Source: UBA2645 sp044360285 (lineage in GTDB: Bacteria > Pseudomonadota > Alphaproteobacteria > Rickettsiales > UBA1997). From it: DNA of 60,591 nucleotides. Below are positions 35,675-44,742 of the stretch, in pieces. Position 1 is the first letter of the stretch; each line of letters starts with the position of its first letter. The notes under the pieces are model-generated. The model was not told the origin of the DNA. It searched no databases and worked only from the letters and a program-made list of their open reading frames with translations. A program made the position numbers and the translations under genes. The stretch spans positions 1 to 60,591 of the forward strand of contig JBIKKP010000003.1 in assembly GCA_044360285.1 (NCBI GenBank). Direction: 5' to 3'.

Positions 35675-36983
35675 TTTTGTTTTTGTTAAAAATCGTTAAA
35701 TCTTGGCGCGAAATCTGGCCGCGGAGGAATTTTTGTGTGTAATTAATCAGGCAAAAAGACAGAAAAAAAGTTAGGATCAGCATCAGCGAAATCCACAATC
35801 CTTGCGCTCCGAACTTGTCCATGATGCCGCCGGTGCAGATTAATCCAGTGATGTTGCCAATCAAACTGAAGCGCGAAAATGCGCTGTTTACGGCAAGGCG
35901 CTGCGTTGGTTTATATTTTTCGTTGATGAGCACAACGGCCGGCAGCTTGATTCCAGACAGACAGCCGAAAAGTAAAAAAAGCAAAGTATAAATTTGTTGT
36001 GAGCCAGCGACGTCATAGAGTTCATAAGTGCAAAGGAGTGAAAGCATGGTGAAAGAAATCATCATCATGCGGCGATTGAGTAGGTCGGTTAAATAGCCAA
36101 GCGGAATGTAAAAAATTGTGCCAAAAAGCAGGACGGAAAGCAAAAGTGATGCCTGGTCTTGCGGCATGCCAATTCTGATTCCATAGATGATTAAAAATGC
36201 CGAAGCGGCGGACATTGCATAGCTTACGGAAAACCCAGCAAACATGATTTTTGGTGAATTTTCGATGTAACGCCAAATGCCGATTTTTTTATTTTCGCGA
36301 ACCGCCGAATCGACTTTGCGCAGGCGAGATAGCGGCAGCATTGAGGCTAAGAAAAATCCTGAGGCAAGAGCGAAAGAGAAATAGCTATTGCCGGTTTTAA
36401 GCAAGTTGAGAATGATTGGCCCTAAAGCGTTTCCAACTGCAACCAGCGTGGTTCCAATTGAGATAACAAGTGCGCGGATTTTTATTGGAGCAAGGTCGAT
36501 CATCACCGTATTTCTGGTGACGCCGCAGATAAAAAAGGAAGTTCCTAAGAAATAAATCAGCACCAGCCAGAGAAAATATCCTGGATAGAAAAACAGCAGA
36601 GAGGCGCAAGCCGCCGAGATCAGCGAGCCAATATAGATGGTTTTGATAAGTCCGTTTTTTTGACCAAATGAAGGCAAAAAACGCGAAAAAATTACGCCGG
36701 CACCAATTTGTGTGGCAGCGGAAATCGACATCAAAATTTCGTTTTTAACATTTTGCTCAAGCTTGATTGCAATCAGCACTGCTAAGATTCCATAGCCAAT
36801 TGCAGCGGTAAAAATTGCTAAAAAAATTGCCGACAAATCTTTCAGAGTTGTGGCGTTCCAGCAAAATTTTTCACCTTCTTGGCAAATTGCATTCTTACCT
36901 GGAAGTGGCGCAAATCCCGCACTGGTGACGTCATAATTATTTCGCGAGATTGCGCCATTTTTTGAGCGGAAGTAAACGAGCAT
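35655..36983 (-). CDS. Major facilitator superfamily transporter
   Basis: The 442-residue protein has about twelve hydrophobic segments after a ~50-residue hydrophilic N-terminus with two cysteines. The block SVLLFGTIFYIPLGYLTDLLNRRMMMISF in the second half matches the MFS loop (G-x-x-x-D-x-x-x-R-R). Substrate cannot be told. The gene lies directly between leuC (4-base gap) and the peptidase gene (20-base overlap), so it is probably in the same operon as leuC, though a link to leucine is not shown. Confidence 0.8.
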   Translation of the reverse strand: MLVYFRSKNGAISRNNYDVTSAGFAPLPGKNAICQEGEKFCWNATTLKDLSAIFLAIFTAAIGYGILAVLIAIKLEQNVKNEILMSISAATQIGAGVIFSRFLPSFGQKNGLIKTIYIGSLISAACASLLFFYPGYFLWLVLIYFLGTSFFICGVTRNTVMIDLAPIKIRALVISIGTTLVAVGNALGPIILNLLKTGNSYFSFALASGFFLASMLPLSRLRKVDSAVRENKKIGIWRYIENSPKIMFAGFSVSYAMSAASAFLIIYGIRIGMPQDQASLLLSVLLFGTIFYIPLGYLTDLLNRRMMMISFTMLSLLCTYELYDVAGSQQIYTLLFLLFGCLSGIKLPAVVLINEKYKPTQRLAVNSAFSRFSLIGNITGLICTGGIMDKFGAQGLWISLMLILTFFLSFCLINYTQKFLRGQISRQDLTIFNKNKNEEILI

Positions 36984-36987
36984 TTGT

Positions 36988-38400
36988 TTAAATTTTTCTC
37001 ACGTCAGCTAGGTGACCAGAAATCGCTGCCGCTGCCGCCATTGCTGGACTGACCAAGTGAGTACGACCGCCACGACCTTGGCGGCCTTCGAAATTACGAT
37101 TCGATGTTGATGCGCAGCGTTCGCCAAATTCTAACTTATCGGCGTTCATAGCTAAACACATTGAACAGCCTGGTTCGCGCCATTCAAAACCCGATTCGAT
37201 AAAAATTTTATGCAAACCTTCGCTCTCTGCTTGTTCTTTAACCAAGCCAGAACCTGGAACAACCATAGCAAGTTTGATATTTTTGGCGATTTTTTTGCCG
37301 CGTAAAATTTCTGCAGCAGCGCGAAAATCTTCAATGCGGCCGTTGGTACAAGAGCCGATAAAAATTTTGTCGATTTGAATTTCTTCAAGCGGCGTGCCTG
37401 GTTTTAAGTCCATGTATTCTAAAGAACGCAAAACAGCTTGCTGCTTACCTTTGTCGGCAAAATCACTTGGAAATGGAACTTTTGCCGTAATTGGCAAAGC
37501 ATCTTCTGGGCTGGTTCCCCAAGTGACGTAAGGCGCAATTTCGGCAGCGTTTAAGTGAAGTTCTTTGTCATATTTTGCATTGGCATCTGATGGTAAAGCG
37601 CGCCAGTATTTTAGGGCTTTCTCGAAGTCTTCACCTTTTGGCGCCATTGGTCTTCCTTTGAGATATTCGAAAGTTTTTTCATCGGGTGCAATCAATCCGG
37701 CTCTGGCTCCAGCTTCAATTGCCATGTTGCAAACAGTCATACGACCTTCCATGGAAAGTGACATAATTGCGCTGCCAGCAAATTCGATAACACAGCCAGT
37801 TCCGCCGGCGGTGCCGATTTTGGCGATTACAGCAAGGATGATATCTTTTGCAGTGACGCCAGCTCCAAGCGCGCCTTCAACTTTGACGAGAAAATTTTTC
37901 GCGCGTTTTTGGATGAGAGTTTGGGTGGCTAAAACGTGCTCAACTTCTGAAGTGCCGATGCCAAATGCCAGTGCGCCAAAAGCGCCGTGAGTTGCGGTGT
38001 GACTATCGCCGCAAACAATGACCATTCCTGGTTGCGTAAGGCCTTGCTCGGGGCCAACGATGTGAACAATTCCTTGTTTTTTGTCGTCTAAATCGAAGTA
38101 AGTAATGCCAAATTCGCGGCAATTTTTTTCCAAAGTCTCAACTTGTGTGCGCGAGGTTTGATCTTTGATTCCAGAGGTTCCGTGGCCGCGATCTGCGGTT
38201 GTTGTTGGAACATTGTGATCAGCGACGGCCAAGTGTGCTTCTGGTCTTCGCGGTTTGCGGTTAGCGATTCGTAGTCCTTCAAAAGCTTGCGGAGAAGTTA
38301 CTTCGTGAATCAGCTGGCGATCCACGTAAATTGCGGCTGAAGAGCCGTCGTCGTAAACTAAGTGTGAGTCCCAAATTTTGTCGTAAAGCGTCTTTGCCAT
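36988..38400 (-). CDS. leuC: 3-isopropylmalate dehydratase large subunit
   Basis: LeuC with LeuD isomerises 2- to 3-isopropylmalate. Its iron-sulfur ligands are in GSCTNGRIED and GCSMCLAMN near the C-terminus, with DSHTATHGAFGALAFGIGTSEVEHVLATQ near 130-160. The 470-residue length is normal. leuD is not adjacent, so the small subunit must be elsewhere. leuB is at 3.6 kb on the plus strand, so the leucine genes are spread out. Confidence 0.97.
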   Translation of the reverse strand: MAKTLYDKIWDSHLVYDDGSSAAIYVDRQLIHEVTSPQAFEGLRIANRKPRRPEAHLAVADHNVPTTTADRGHGTSGIKDQTSRTQVETLEKNCREFGITYFDLDDKKQGIVHIVGPEQGLTQPGMVIVCGDSHTATHGAFGALAFGIGTSEVEHVLATQTLIQKRAKNFLVKVEGALGAGVTAKDIILAVIAKIGTAGGTGCVIEFAGSAIMSLSMEGRMTVCNMAIEAGARAGLIAPDEKTFEYLKGRPMAPKGEDFEKALKYWRALPSDANAKYDKELHLNAAEIAPYVTWGTSPEDALPITAKVPFPSDFADKGKQQAVLRSLEYMDLKPGTPLEEIQIDKIFIGSCTNGRIEDFRAAAEILRGKKIAKNIKLAMVVPGSGLVKEQAESEGLHKIFIESGFEWREPGCSMCLAMNADKLEFGERCASTSNRNFEGRQGRGGRTHLVSPAMAAAAAISGHLADVRKI

Positions 38401-38557
38401 GTTTTTAGATGAGCTGTTGAGTTAGGAATGGAGAGGGCAAAACCATCGATTGGCTTTCTGTTAATTTCAACCGTGTTTGCGATGAAACTCAACTTGGCAA
38501 AAAAAATATAGCGTTGAAGCTGCACCGCATTTTTTAAAATTTAAAAAACTAAATTTT

Positions 38558-39304
38558 ATGGCAGGACATTCGCAGTTCGCTAATATCAAGCATCGCAAGG
38601 GCGCGCAAGACGCTAAAAAGGCAAAAATTTTTACTAAAATAATTCGTGAAATCACGGTTGCGGCAAAGACCGGGCAGCCTGATCCGGAGTTCAATCCGCG
38701 TTTGCGTAATGCGTTGATTGACGCGCGCTCAAAAAATATGCCAAAAGACCGCGTTGATGCAGCGATCAAAAAAGCGACTTCAGGAGCGGCTGGTGAAAAT
38801 TTTGACGAGATTCGCTATGAAGGCTACGCGCCGGCTGGAATTGCGTTAATTGTTGAAGCGCTGACCGATAATCGCAATCGCACGGCAAGCGAAGTGCGCA
38901 GCATTTTTACCAAATTTGGTGGCGCTTTGGGTGAAACCGGTTCGGTTGGTTTTATGTTTGATCACATTGGTTTAATCCAATTTGACGGCAAAGTGGCCAG
39001 CGAAGAAGACATGTTCGAGGCCGCGCTGGAAGCTGGTGCAAGCGAAGTTGAATCAAGTGAAGATTTTCACGCCGTGATCACGCAGCCAGAAAATTTCAGC
39101 GCCGTTCGCGATATTTTAATCAAAAAATTCGGCGATCCACTTTCGGCAAAACTTGATTGGAAAGCCAAAAATACGATGGAAATTGCCGATCTTGAGCAAG
39201 CGCAAAAATTGCTGAAAATGATCGATGCGCTGGAAGATTGTGACGATGTTCAATCGGTCACTGGGAACTATATTTTTACTAACGAAATCGCCGAAAAACT
39301 TTAG
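38558..39304 (+). CDS. yebC: YebC/PmpR-family translation or DNA-binding factor
   Basis: The N-terminal MAGHSQFANIKHRKGAQDAKK is diagnostic of the YebC family, along with the middle segment FDEIRYEGYAPAGIALIVEALTDNRNRTASEVR. At 248 residues the length is standard. Members have been described as transcription regulators and, more recently, as factors that ease ribosome stalling. It is divergent from leuC, with about 157 bases between. Confidence 0.96.
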   Translation: MAGHSQFANIKHRKGAQDAKKAKIFTKIIREITVAAKTGQPDPEFNPRLRNALIDARSKNMPKDRVDAAIKKATSGAAGENFDEIRYEGYAPAGIALIVEALTDNRNRTASEVRSIFTKFGGALGETGSVGFMFDHIGLIQFDGKVASEEDMFEAALEAGASEVESSEDFHAVITQPENFSAVRDILIKKFGDPLSAKLDWKAKNTMEIADLEQAQKLLKMIDALEDCDDVQSVTGNYIFTNEIAEKL

Positions 39305-39326
39305 GTCAAACTGCAAAAATTTTTTT

Positions 39327-39399
39327 AGTCATGCTGAGCTTGTCGAAGCATGGCTAAATTGCGCGATTTAGTCGCCCTTCGACAAGCTCAGGGTGACTA
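39327..39399. repeat. Family B intergenic palindrome
   Basis: Arms AGTCATGCTGAGCTTGTCGAAG (39327-39348, 22 bases in all) and its near-perfect inverse ending at 39399 flank a short GCGCGATT-containing loop. It resembles the copy at 11393-11470 and precedes the split purL. Confidence 0.8.
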
Positions 39400-39420
39400 A
39401 AAAAATTAAATTTAACGAAA

Positions 39421-40560
39421 ATGAAACACGTCGAAGTCACACCACAGCTGGTTAAAGAGCATAATCTAACCGAAAGCGAATATCAAAAAATTCTCGAAAT
39501 TTTGGGCCGCGTTCCAACCATCACTGAGCTTGGAATTTTTTCAGCAATGTGGTCGGAACACTGTTCTTACAAATCTACGAAGAAGTGGCTTAAAACCATG
39601 CACACTCAAGCTCCGTGGGTTATTTGCGGACCTGGAGAAAACGCTGGTGTAATTGATATTGGCGACGGGCAGGCGGCGATTTTTAAAATGGAAAGCCACA
39701 ATCACCCATCTTTCATCGAGCCATATCAAGGCGCTGCAACGGGAGTTGGCGGAATTTTGCGCGACGTTTTCACGATGGGCGCGCGGCCAGTTGCAAATTT
39801 AAACGCACTTCGTTTTGGCGATATTAACCATCCAAAAACTAAACAATTGGTGAATGGCGTGGTTTCTGGAATTGGCGGCTATGGCAATTGCGTGGGCGTT
39901 CCAACAGTTGGTGGTGAAGTGACTTTCGATAAAAGTTACAACGGTAATATCATCGTCAACGCAATGACCGTGGGCATCGCCGACACTGATAAAATTTTCT
40001 ATTCTGCCGCATCGCAAATTGGCGCTTCAGTAGTTTACGTTGGTTCAAAAACCGGCCGCGACGGCATTAACGGCGCGGTGATGGCGTCTGACGAATTTAA
40101 GGAAGGTGACGAAGATAAGCGCCCGACCGTGCAAGTTGGCGATCCATTCGCTGAAAAATTATTGCTTGAAGCTTGCATGGAATTGATGCAATCGGACTGC
40201 ATTTTATCGATTCAAGATATGGGCGCGGCTGGCTTGACTTCGTCGTCATTTGAAATGTCGGGAAAAGGTGGAACGGGAATTGAGCTGAATTTGGAAAAAG
40301 TTCCGCAGCGTGAAACTGGGATGGTGCCTTACGAAATCATGCTTTCCGAAAGTCAGGAAAGAATGTTGATGATCATCAAACCAGAGCGCGAGGACTTCGC
40401 CAAAAAGATTTTCGAAAAATGGGGCCTCGATTTTGCGGTGATTGGCGTGGTGACTGACACCGGCCGTGTGGTGATTAAAATGAATGGTGAGATTTACGCG
40501 GATATTCCGTCAGCTCCACTGTCAGAACAGGCGCCGGAATATGATCGGCCTTGGATATAA
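39421..40560 (+). CDS. purL: PurL N-terminal half (FGAM synthase, split gene)
   Basis: The 379-residue product covers the first half of small-type PurL (phosphoribosylformylglycinamidine synthase, ~730 residues). Present are FSAMWSEHCSYKSTK, the substrate-binding HNHPSFIEPYQGAATGVGGI near residue 91, and the sequence up to SEQAPEYDRPWI, where intact PurL continues into a linker. The stop follows directly. The other half is encoded at 43723-44736, beyond four unrelated genes. Both halves are full-frame with intact motifs, so they may assemble as two chains. Purine synthesis also needs purQ and purS, not in the window. Confidence 0.93.
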   Translation: MKHVEVTPQLVKEHNLTESEYQKILEILGRVPTITELGIFSAMWSEHCSYKSTKKWLKTMHTQAPWVICGPGENAGVIDIGDGQAAIFKMESHNHPSFIEPYQGAATGVGGILRDVFTMGARPVANLNALRFGDINHPKTKQLVNGVVSGIGGYGNCVGVPTVGGEVTFDKSYNGNIIVNAMTVGIADTDKIFYSAASQIGASVVYVGSKTGRDGINGAVMASDEFKEGDEDKRPTVQVGDPFAEKLLLEACMELMQSDCILSIQDMGAAGLTSSSFEMSGKGGTGIELNLEKVPQRETGMVPYEIMLSESQERMLMIIKPEREDFAKKIFEKWGLDFAVIGVVTDTGRVVIKMNGEIYADIPSAPLSEQAPEYDRPWI

Positions 40561-40585
40561 AAACTTTTGAACAAAGAAAAGTATC

Positions 40586-40876
40586 ATGAACCTAGCTCAA
40601 ATAAAGACTCAATATAGCGGCCCAATTGCTGAAATTGCCAAGCGTAGAAAAATCGGAAATATTCGAATTTTTGGTTCTGTGGCGCGCGGTGAAGAAAGTG
40701 AAAAAAGCGATATAGATTTTTTGGTTCATCTGCTTCCAGGTGCTAATTTATTGGATCTATCTGGTTTTAATCTTGATTTGGCAGAATTGCTAAAATGCCG
40801 GGTTGATGTGGTGTCTGATAACTCAATTCACTGGTCAATAAAAGATAAAATTATTGCGGAGGCTGTGAGTTTGTAA
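40586..40876 (+). CDS. mntA: MntA-type minimal nucleotidyltransferase (antitoxin)
   Basis: This 96-residue protein has the GSX10DXD motif of minimal nucleotidyltransferases (GSVARGEESEKSDID). In the MntA-HepT system this enzyme AMPylates and neutralises the HEPN toxin encoded next to it. The next gene overlaps its stop by one base (TAATG), the usual arrangement of the pair. It is the first gene inserted between the two parts of purL, 25 bases after the first part. Confidence 0.9.
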   Translation: MNLAQIKTQYSGPIAEIAKRRKIGNIRIFGSVARGEESEKSDIDFLVHLLPGANLLDLSGFNLDLAELLKCRVDVVSDNSIHWSIKDKIIAEAVSL

Positions 40877-41208
40877 TGAAAGACAGGCTATACGTTATTC
40901 ACATCATCGAATGCATCGATCATATAAATTCCTATGTCGTTGATGGTTTTGAATCATTTAAAAATGATCACAAAACCTATGATGCCGTACTTCGGCAATT
41001 GCAGATTATGTCAGAATCAACCAAGCGATTGAGCGAAGAAATTAAGAAAAAAAATAACCAAATAGCTTGGCGTGAAATTGCCGGTTTTCGCAATATTTTG
41101 GTTCATGATTATTTGGGTGACATAGATGCGCAGATAGTGTGGGCGATCATCACCGATGAATTGCCAAAGCTAAAAGTCGCGATGCAAGAAGAGTTAAAAA
41201 TTCTGTAG
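40876..41208 (+). CDS. hepT: HepT-type HEPN toxin
   Basis: This 110-residue HEPN-domain protein carries the RX4HXY ribonuclease motif intact in FRNILVHDYLG, so the catalytic residues are present. It is partner to the preceding MntA-like gene, with one base of overlap. HepT cleaves RNA when not modified by MntA. Eight bases separate it from the AlgI-like gene. Confidence 0.9.
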   Translation: MKDRLYVIHIIECIDHINSYVVDGFESFKNDHKTYDAVLRQLQIMSESTKRLSEEIKKKNNQIAWREIAGFRNILVHDYLGDIDAQIVWAIITDELPKLKVAMQEELKIL

Positions 41209-41215
41209 AGAAAGC

Positions 41216-42613
41216 ATGGTTTTTAGCTCAAACATTTTCCTCTTCGCTTTTTTACCGATTTGTCTAGCGCTTTATTTTGCGCATAGCGGCAAGGTTTATC
41301 GAAACGCAATTTTGCTTTGCGCCAGCCTGATTTTTTATGCCTGGGGCGAGCTGCAATATCTGTGGCTGCTGCTTTTGTCGATTCTTGGAAATTATTTTTT
41401 CGGGCTCGCGATTGCGAAGTTTTCTAGGAAAAATCTGACGATATTTGTTGCTGTAGCTTTCAACCTAGCGCTTCTGTGCTACTTCAAATACGCAAATTTT
41501 TTGATCGAAAATTTGAATGAAATTTTCGGTTCAAAAATTTCCAACGAAAAAATACGTCTGCCAATTGGCATATCGTTTTTCACCTTCCACGCGATTTCTT
41601 ATCTGATTGATATTTATCGCAAAAAATGCGCACCGCAGAAAAATTTATTCAGCCTTGCGCTCTACATTGCCTTCTTTCCGCAGCTTATTGCTGGACCAAT
41701 TGTTCGCTACAATTTCATCGAAAAATATCTAAACAAACGCCGCCACAGTTGGAATTTTGCCGCGCATGGAATTCGTCGTTTCATCATTGGTCTTGGTAAA
41801 AAAATCATCATTGCCAATCCACTTGGCGAAATCGCCGATGCAATTTTTGCTTCGCAGCTAAGCGAGATAAATCAAGGCTTGGCCTGGGTTGGTATCATTT
41901 TCTACAGCTTGCAAATTTATTTTGATTTCTCTGGTTATTGCGACATGGCGATAGGTCTGGCGCGCATTTGCGGCTTTCGTTTTCCAGAAAATTTCAACTA
42001 TCCTTATATTTCGCGCTCAATTAAAGAATTTTGGCGCAGATGGCACATGTCACTTTCTGCTTGGTTTCGCGATTATGTTTACATTCCTTTGGGTGGAAAT
42101 CGTGTATCGTTTGGGCGGCAATATCTCAACTTAGTTTTGGTGTTTTTCTTGTGCGGACTTTGGCATGGCGCAAGCTGGAATTTTGTGGTCTGGGGGCTGT
42201 TTCACGGAACGTTTTTGGTCTTTGAGCGAATCGTAAAAATTGAAGAAATTTTGCCAAAAATTGTGCAACATTTTTACGCAATTTTAATCGTAATTATTGG
42301 TTGGGTATTTTTTAGAAGCGTTGATTTGAGCTATGCGCTGGGCTTTTTAAAAATTATGTTTTTAGGCGCTGATGCAGCGATTTTAGTAACAAGTCAGATT
42401 TCTCGTTTGCTCAATTCGCATTTTGCGTGGATGAGTTTTGCCTTAGCGCTGCTTGGCTTCTCGCCTTTGTTCAAAAATTTTTCGCGCCACTTGATTCGCA
42501 AAAATAAAAATTTTGGCACGGCAATTGACGTGTTTTTAGTGGCGATTTTATTGCTTTCGGTAATTCGAATTTCAGCGGCCACACATAATCCGTTCATTTA
42601 TTTTCAATTCTAA
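41216..42613 (+). CDS. Membrane-bound O-acyltransferase (AlgI/DltB-like)
   Basis: The 465-residue protein with around ten membrane segments belongs to the MBOAT family. The signature FWRRWHMSLSAWFRDYVYIPLGG and the catalytic His region GLWHGASWNFVVWG are both visible. AlgI-type members pass acetyl groups across the membrane to exopolysaccharide, with a periplasmic AlgJ/AlgX enzyme. The following gene is of that kind, 2 bases away. What polymer is acetylated is unknown, since no synthesis genes are nearby. Confidence 0.92.
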   Translation: MVFSSNIFLFAFLPICLALYFAHSGKVYRNAILLCASLIFYAWGELQYLWLLLLSILGNYFFGLAIAKFSRKNLTIFVAVAFNLALLCYFKYANFLIENLNEIFGSKISNEKIRLPIGISFFTFHAISYLIDIYRKKCAPQKNLFSLALYIAFFPQLIAGPIVRYNFIEKYLNKRRHSWNFAAHGIRRFIIGLGKKIIIANPLGEIADAIFASQLSEINQGLAWVGIIFYSLQIYFDFSGYCDMAIGLARICGFRFPENFNYPYISRSIKEFWRRWHMSLSAWFRDYVYIPLGGNRVSFGRQYLNLVLVFFLCGLWHGASWNFVVWGLFHGTFLVFERIVKIEEILPKIVQHFYAILIVIIGWVFFRSVDLSYALGFLKIMFLGADAAILVTSQISRLLNSHFAWMSFALALLGFSPLFKNFSRHLIRKNKNFGTAIDVFLVAILLLSVIRISAATHNPFIYFQF

Positions 42614-42615
42614 AA

Positions 42616-43710
42616 ATGCGTCGGAATTTTTTTATCATCGCTGCTTTCGCCTTGATCCTAGCGCTTCCGGCCCTTGATGGAATTTTTCATTTTTCGCCGG
42701 TGAAGGATCTTTTTGAGAAAAGGTTGCCGGTAGAAAAACCAAGCTTACCGCAAAATTTTTCGCAGGCTTTGGAATATCCTAAAAATTTCGAAAAATTTTT
42801 TGATGATAATTATGGCTTTCGCAAAACTTTCGTTTCGCTGAATTCAAAAATTATGGACAAGGTTTTTGACGAATCGCCCGATGCCAGAGCGGTGGTTGGC
42901 AAGGATGGTTGGTTTTATTTTGACAACCACAATTCCTTGCTCGACGCGGTTGGAAAGGCAACGCTTTCTGATGAATTGGTTGAGCGCGGTGTTGAAGTTT
43001 TTGCCAAAAATTGGCAAGAAATGCGCGCGAAGAATATCGATTATTTGTTAGTGATTGCTGCCGATAAAACGACGATTTACCCAGAATTTTTGCCCACTTA
43101 TTTGCAAGCTGCACCGCCGCATCGAATCGATAAATTTTTAGATGCGCTGAAGAAAAAATATCCAGATTTTCCAGTAATTGATCTACGCCCAATTTTGTTG
43201 GCGGCAAAGAAAAATGAAATTCTTTATCACCAAACAGACACGCACTGGAACAGGCGTGGTGCTCATTACGCCTATGTTGAAATTGCTAAAAAACTTGGCA
43301 TAAAGCCGAATTTACGTAGCAAGTTTGAAGACAAAGAAGACGGTTTTTTCCGCGGTGATATTTCTGACATTATGGGTGTTGAAACGCAAAATGTTGATTA
43401 CGATTTGTTGGAAAAATTTCCAATCAAAATTGTTAATCTTGAAACAACTCCTGAAGAAAAATCGCGTTTTCACAAGCCGATGTTTTTTCAAAATAGTGAT
43501 AAAAATTTACCGGTAATTTTTGTTTACAAAGACTCTTACTTCGGCAATTTGCTGAAATTCATCTCGACGCATTTTTCGCGTAGTTACTATGTCAACGAAT
43601 TCCCGTGCAACCTGACTTACCAAAGATTTGCTAACTACAAGCCAAACGTAGTCATTCAGGAATTTTGGGAAGGGCGTATTGAGGTTGTGCTCAATAGCTG
43701 TAAAAATTAA
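42616..43710 (+). CDS. AlgJ/AlgX-like SGNH O-acetyltransferase
   Basis: This 364-residue protein has an N-terminal membrane helix or signal (residues 4-22) and the AlgJ/AlgX-type motifs: VVGKDGWFYFDN near 92-103, TDTHWNRRGAHYAY near 209-222 supplying Asp and His, and the nucleophile Ser in VYKDSYFGN near 301. It likely completes acetyl transfer to a surface polysaccharide together with the MBOAT gene before it. It ends 12 bases before the second half of purL. Confidence 0.85.
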   Translation: MRRNFFIIAAFALILALPALDGIFHFSPVKDLFEKRLPVEKPSLPQNFSQALEYPKNFEKFFDDNYGFRKTFVSLNSKIMDKVFDESPDARAVVGKDGWFYFDNHNSLLDAVGKATLSDELVERGVEVFAKNWQEMRAKNIDYLLVIAADKTTIYPEFLPTYLQAAPPHRIDKFLDALKKKYPDFPVIDLRPILLAAKKNEILYHQTDTHWNRRGAHYAYVEIAKKLGIKPNLRSKFEDKEDGFFRGDISDIMGVETQNVDYDLLEKFPIKIVNLETTPEEKSRFHKPMFFQNSDKNLPVIFVYKDSYFGNLLKFISTHFSRSYYVNEFPCNLTYQRFANYKPNVVIQEFWEGRIEVVLNSCKN

Positions 43711-43722
43711 ACCTAATAAAAC

Positions 43723-44736
43723 ATGTCGTTAAATCATCTTTCGTCACTAATTCAAACGCCAAATCTTGCTTCGAAAAAATGGGTTTATGAGCAGTATGAT
43801 TCGCAGGTAATGAATGACACTTTACAAACCGGCGGCGATGCATCACTTGTGCGAGTGCACGGAACTAACAAAGCGCTGGCAATGTCGGTTGATTGCACGC
43901 CGCGTTATGTTGAGGCTGACCCATTTGAAGGCGCTAAACAAGCGGTTGCAGAGACTTACCGAAACATTTGTGCAGTTGGCGCAACGCCGCTTGCAATCAC
44001 TAATTGCCTGAATTTTGGCAATCCACAAAAGCCCGAAATCATGGGCCAAATTGTGCGTGCAATTAAAGGAATTACTGAAGCCTCAAAGGTTTTGGATTAT
44101 CCAGTGATCTCTGGAAACGTGTCGCTTTACAACGAAACTGATGGTCGTGCAATTCAACCAACTCCAGCAATTGGTGGGGTTGGGTTGCTCAAAGATTTAA
44201 GCAAGAGATGTAATACTAAACTCAAAAAAATTGGTGATGAAATTTTTATGATTGGTGAAGCGCGCGGTCATTTAAATTGCTCGCTGTTTGAGGCGGAAAT
44301 TCAAAAAATTGACAGCAAAAAGAATCCACCAGCAGTTGATTTAGCGCAGGAAAAGAAGCATGGTGAATTTGTTCGTGGATTGATTGCAACATCTTGCATC
44401 AACGCTTGTCACGATATTTCTGATGGCGGAATGCTTACCTGCCTATTTGAAATGTGTGGCAAAGAAATTGGCGCAGAGCTTGATATTACTGAGTTAAAGG
44501 CCTTAGCAAAAATTTCTGATGAACAAATTTTCTTTGGCGAAGAGCAGGGTCGATATTTGGTGAGTCTTGATGCAAGCAAGGTTGCCGAGTTTTTAGAGCT
44601 GGCGAAAAAAGAACAAATTTTTGTAGCAAAAATTGGTAAAACGATTGCCAAAAAAATTAAAATCGCCGCAGAAGAAATTGCCGTTGAGTCGCTGATTGCA
44701 GTGAACCAAGCCCTTTTTGAAAAAAAATTTAGCTAG
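43723..44736 (+). CDS. purL: PurL C-terminal half (FGAM synthase, split gene)
   Basis: The 337-residue product begins MSLNHLSSLIQTPNLASKKW, which matches the linker and start of the second ATP-binding half of PurL. It retains GNVSLYNETDGRAIQPTPAIGGVGLL near residue 127 and CHDISDGGM near 227. An ATG at 43723 gives a clean start. Relative to intact PurL only the loosely conserved linker is lost. The frame is undamaged, arguing for function as a two-chain enzyme rather than decay. Confidence 0.93.
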   Translation: MSLNHLSSLIQTPNLASKKWVYEQYDSQVMNDTLQTGGDASLVRVHGTNKALAMSVDCTPRYVEADPFEGAKQAVAETYRNICAVGATPLAITNCLNFGNPQKPEIMGQIVRAIKGITEASKVLDYPVISGNVSLYNETDGRAIQPTPAIGGVGLLKDLSKRCNTKLKKIGDEIFMIGEARGHLNCSLFEAEIQKIDSKKNPPAVDLAQEKKHGEFVRGLIATSCINACHDISDGGMLTCLFEMCGKEIGAELDITELKALAKISDEQIFFGEEQGRYLVSLDASKVAEFLELAKKEQIFVAKIGKTIAKKIKIAAEEIAVESLIAVNQALFEKKFS

Positions 44737-44742
44737 GCATTC

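Noticed and set aside
36988..38400. leuC and the following MFS gene as evidence for a leucine exporter
   Set aside because: The transporter's sequence gives no hint of substrate; only position links them.
40561..43722. The insertion between the purL halves as a transposon
   Set aside because: No transposase, inverted ends or target duplication could be seen at either junction.
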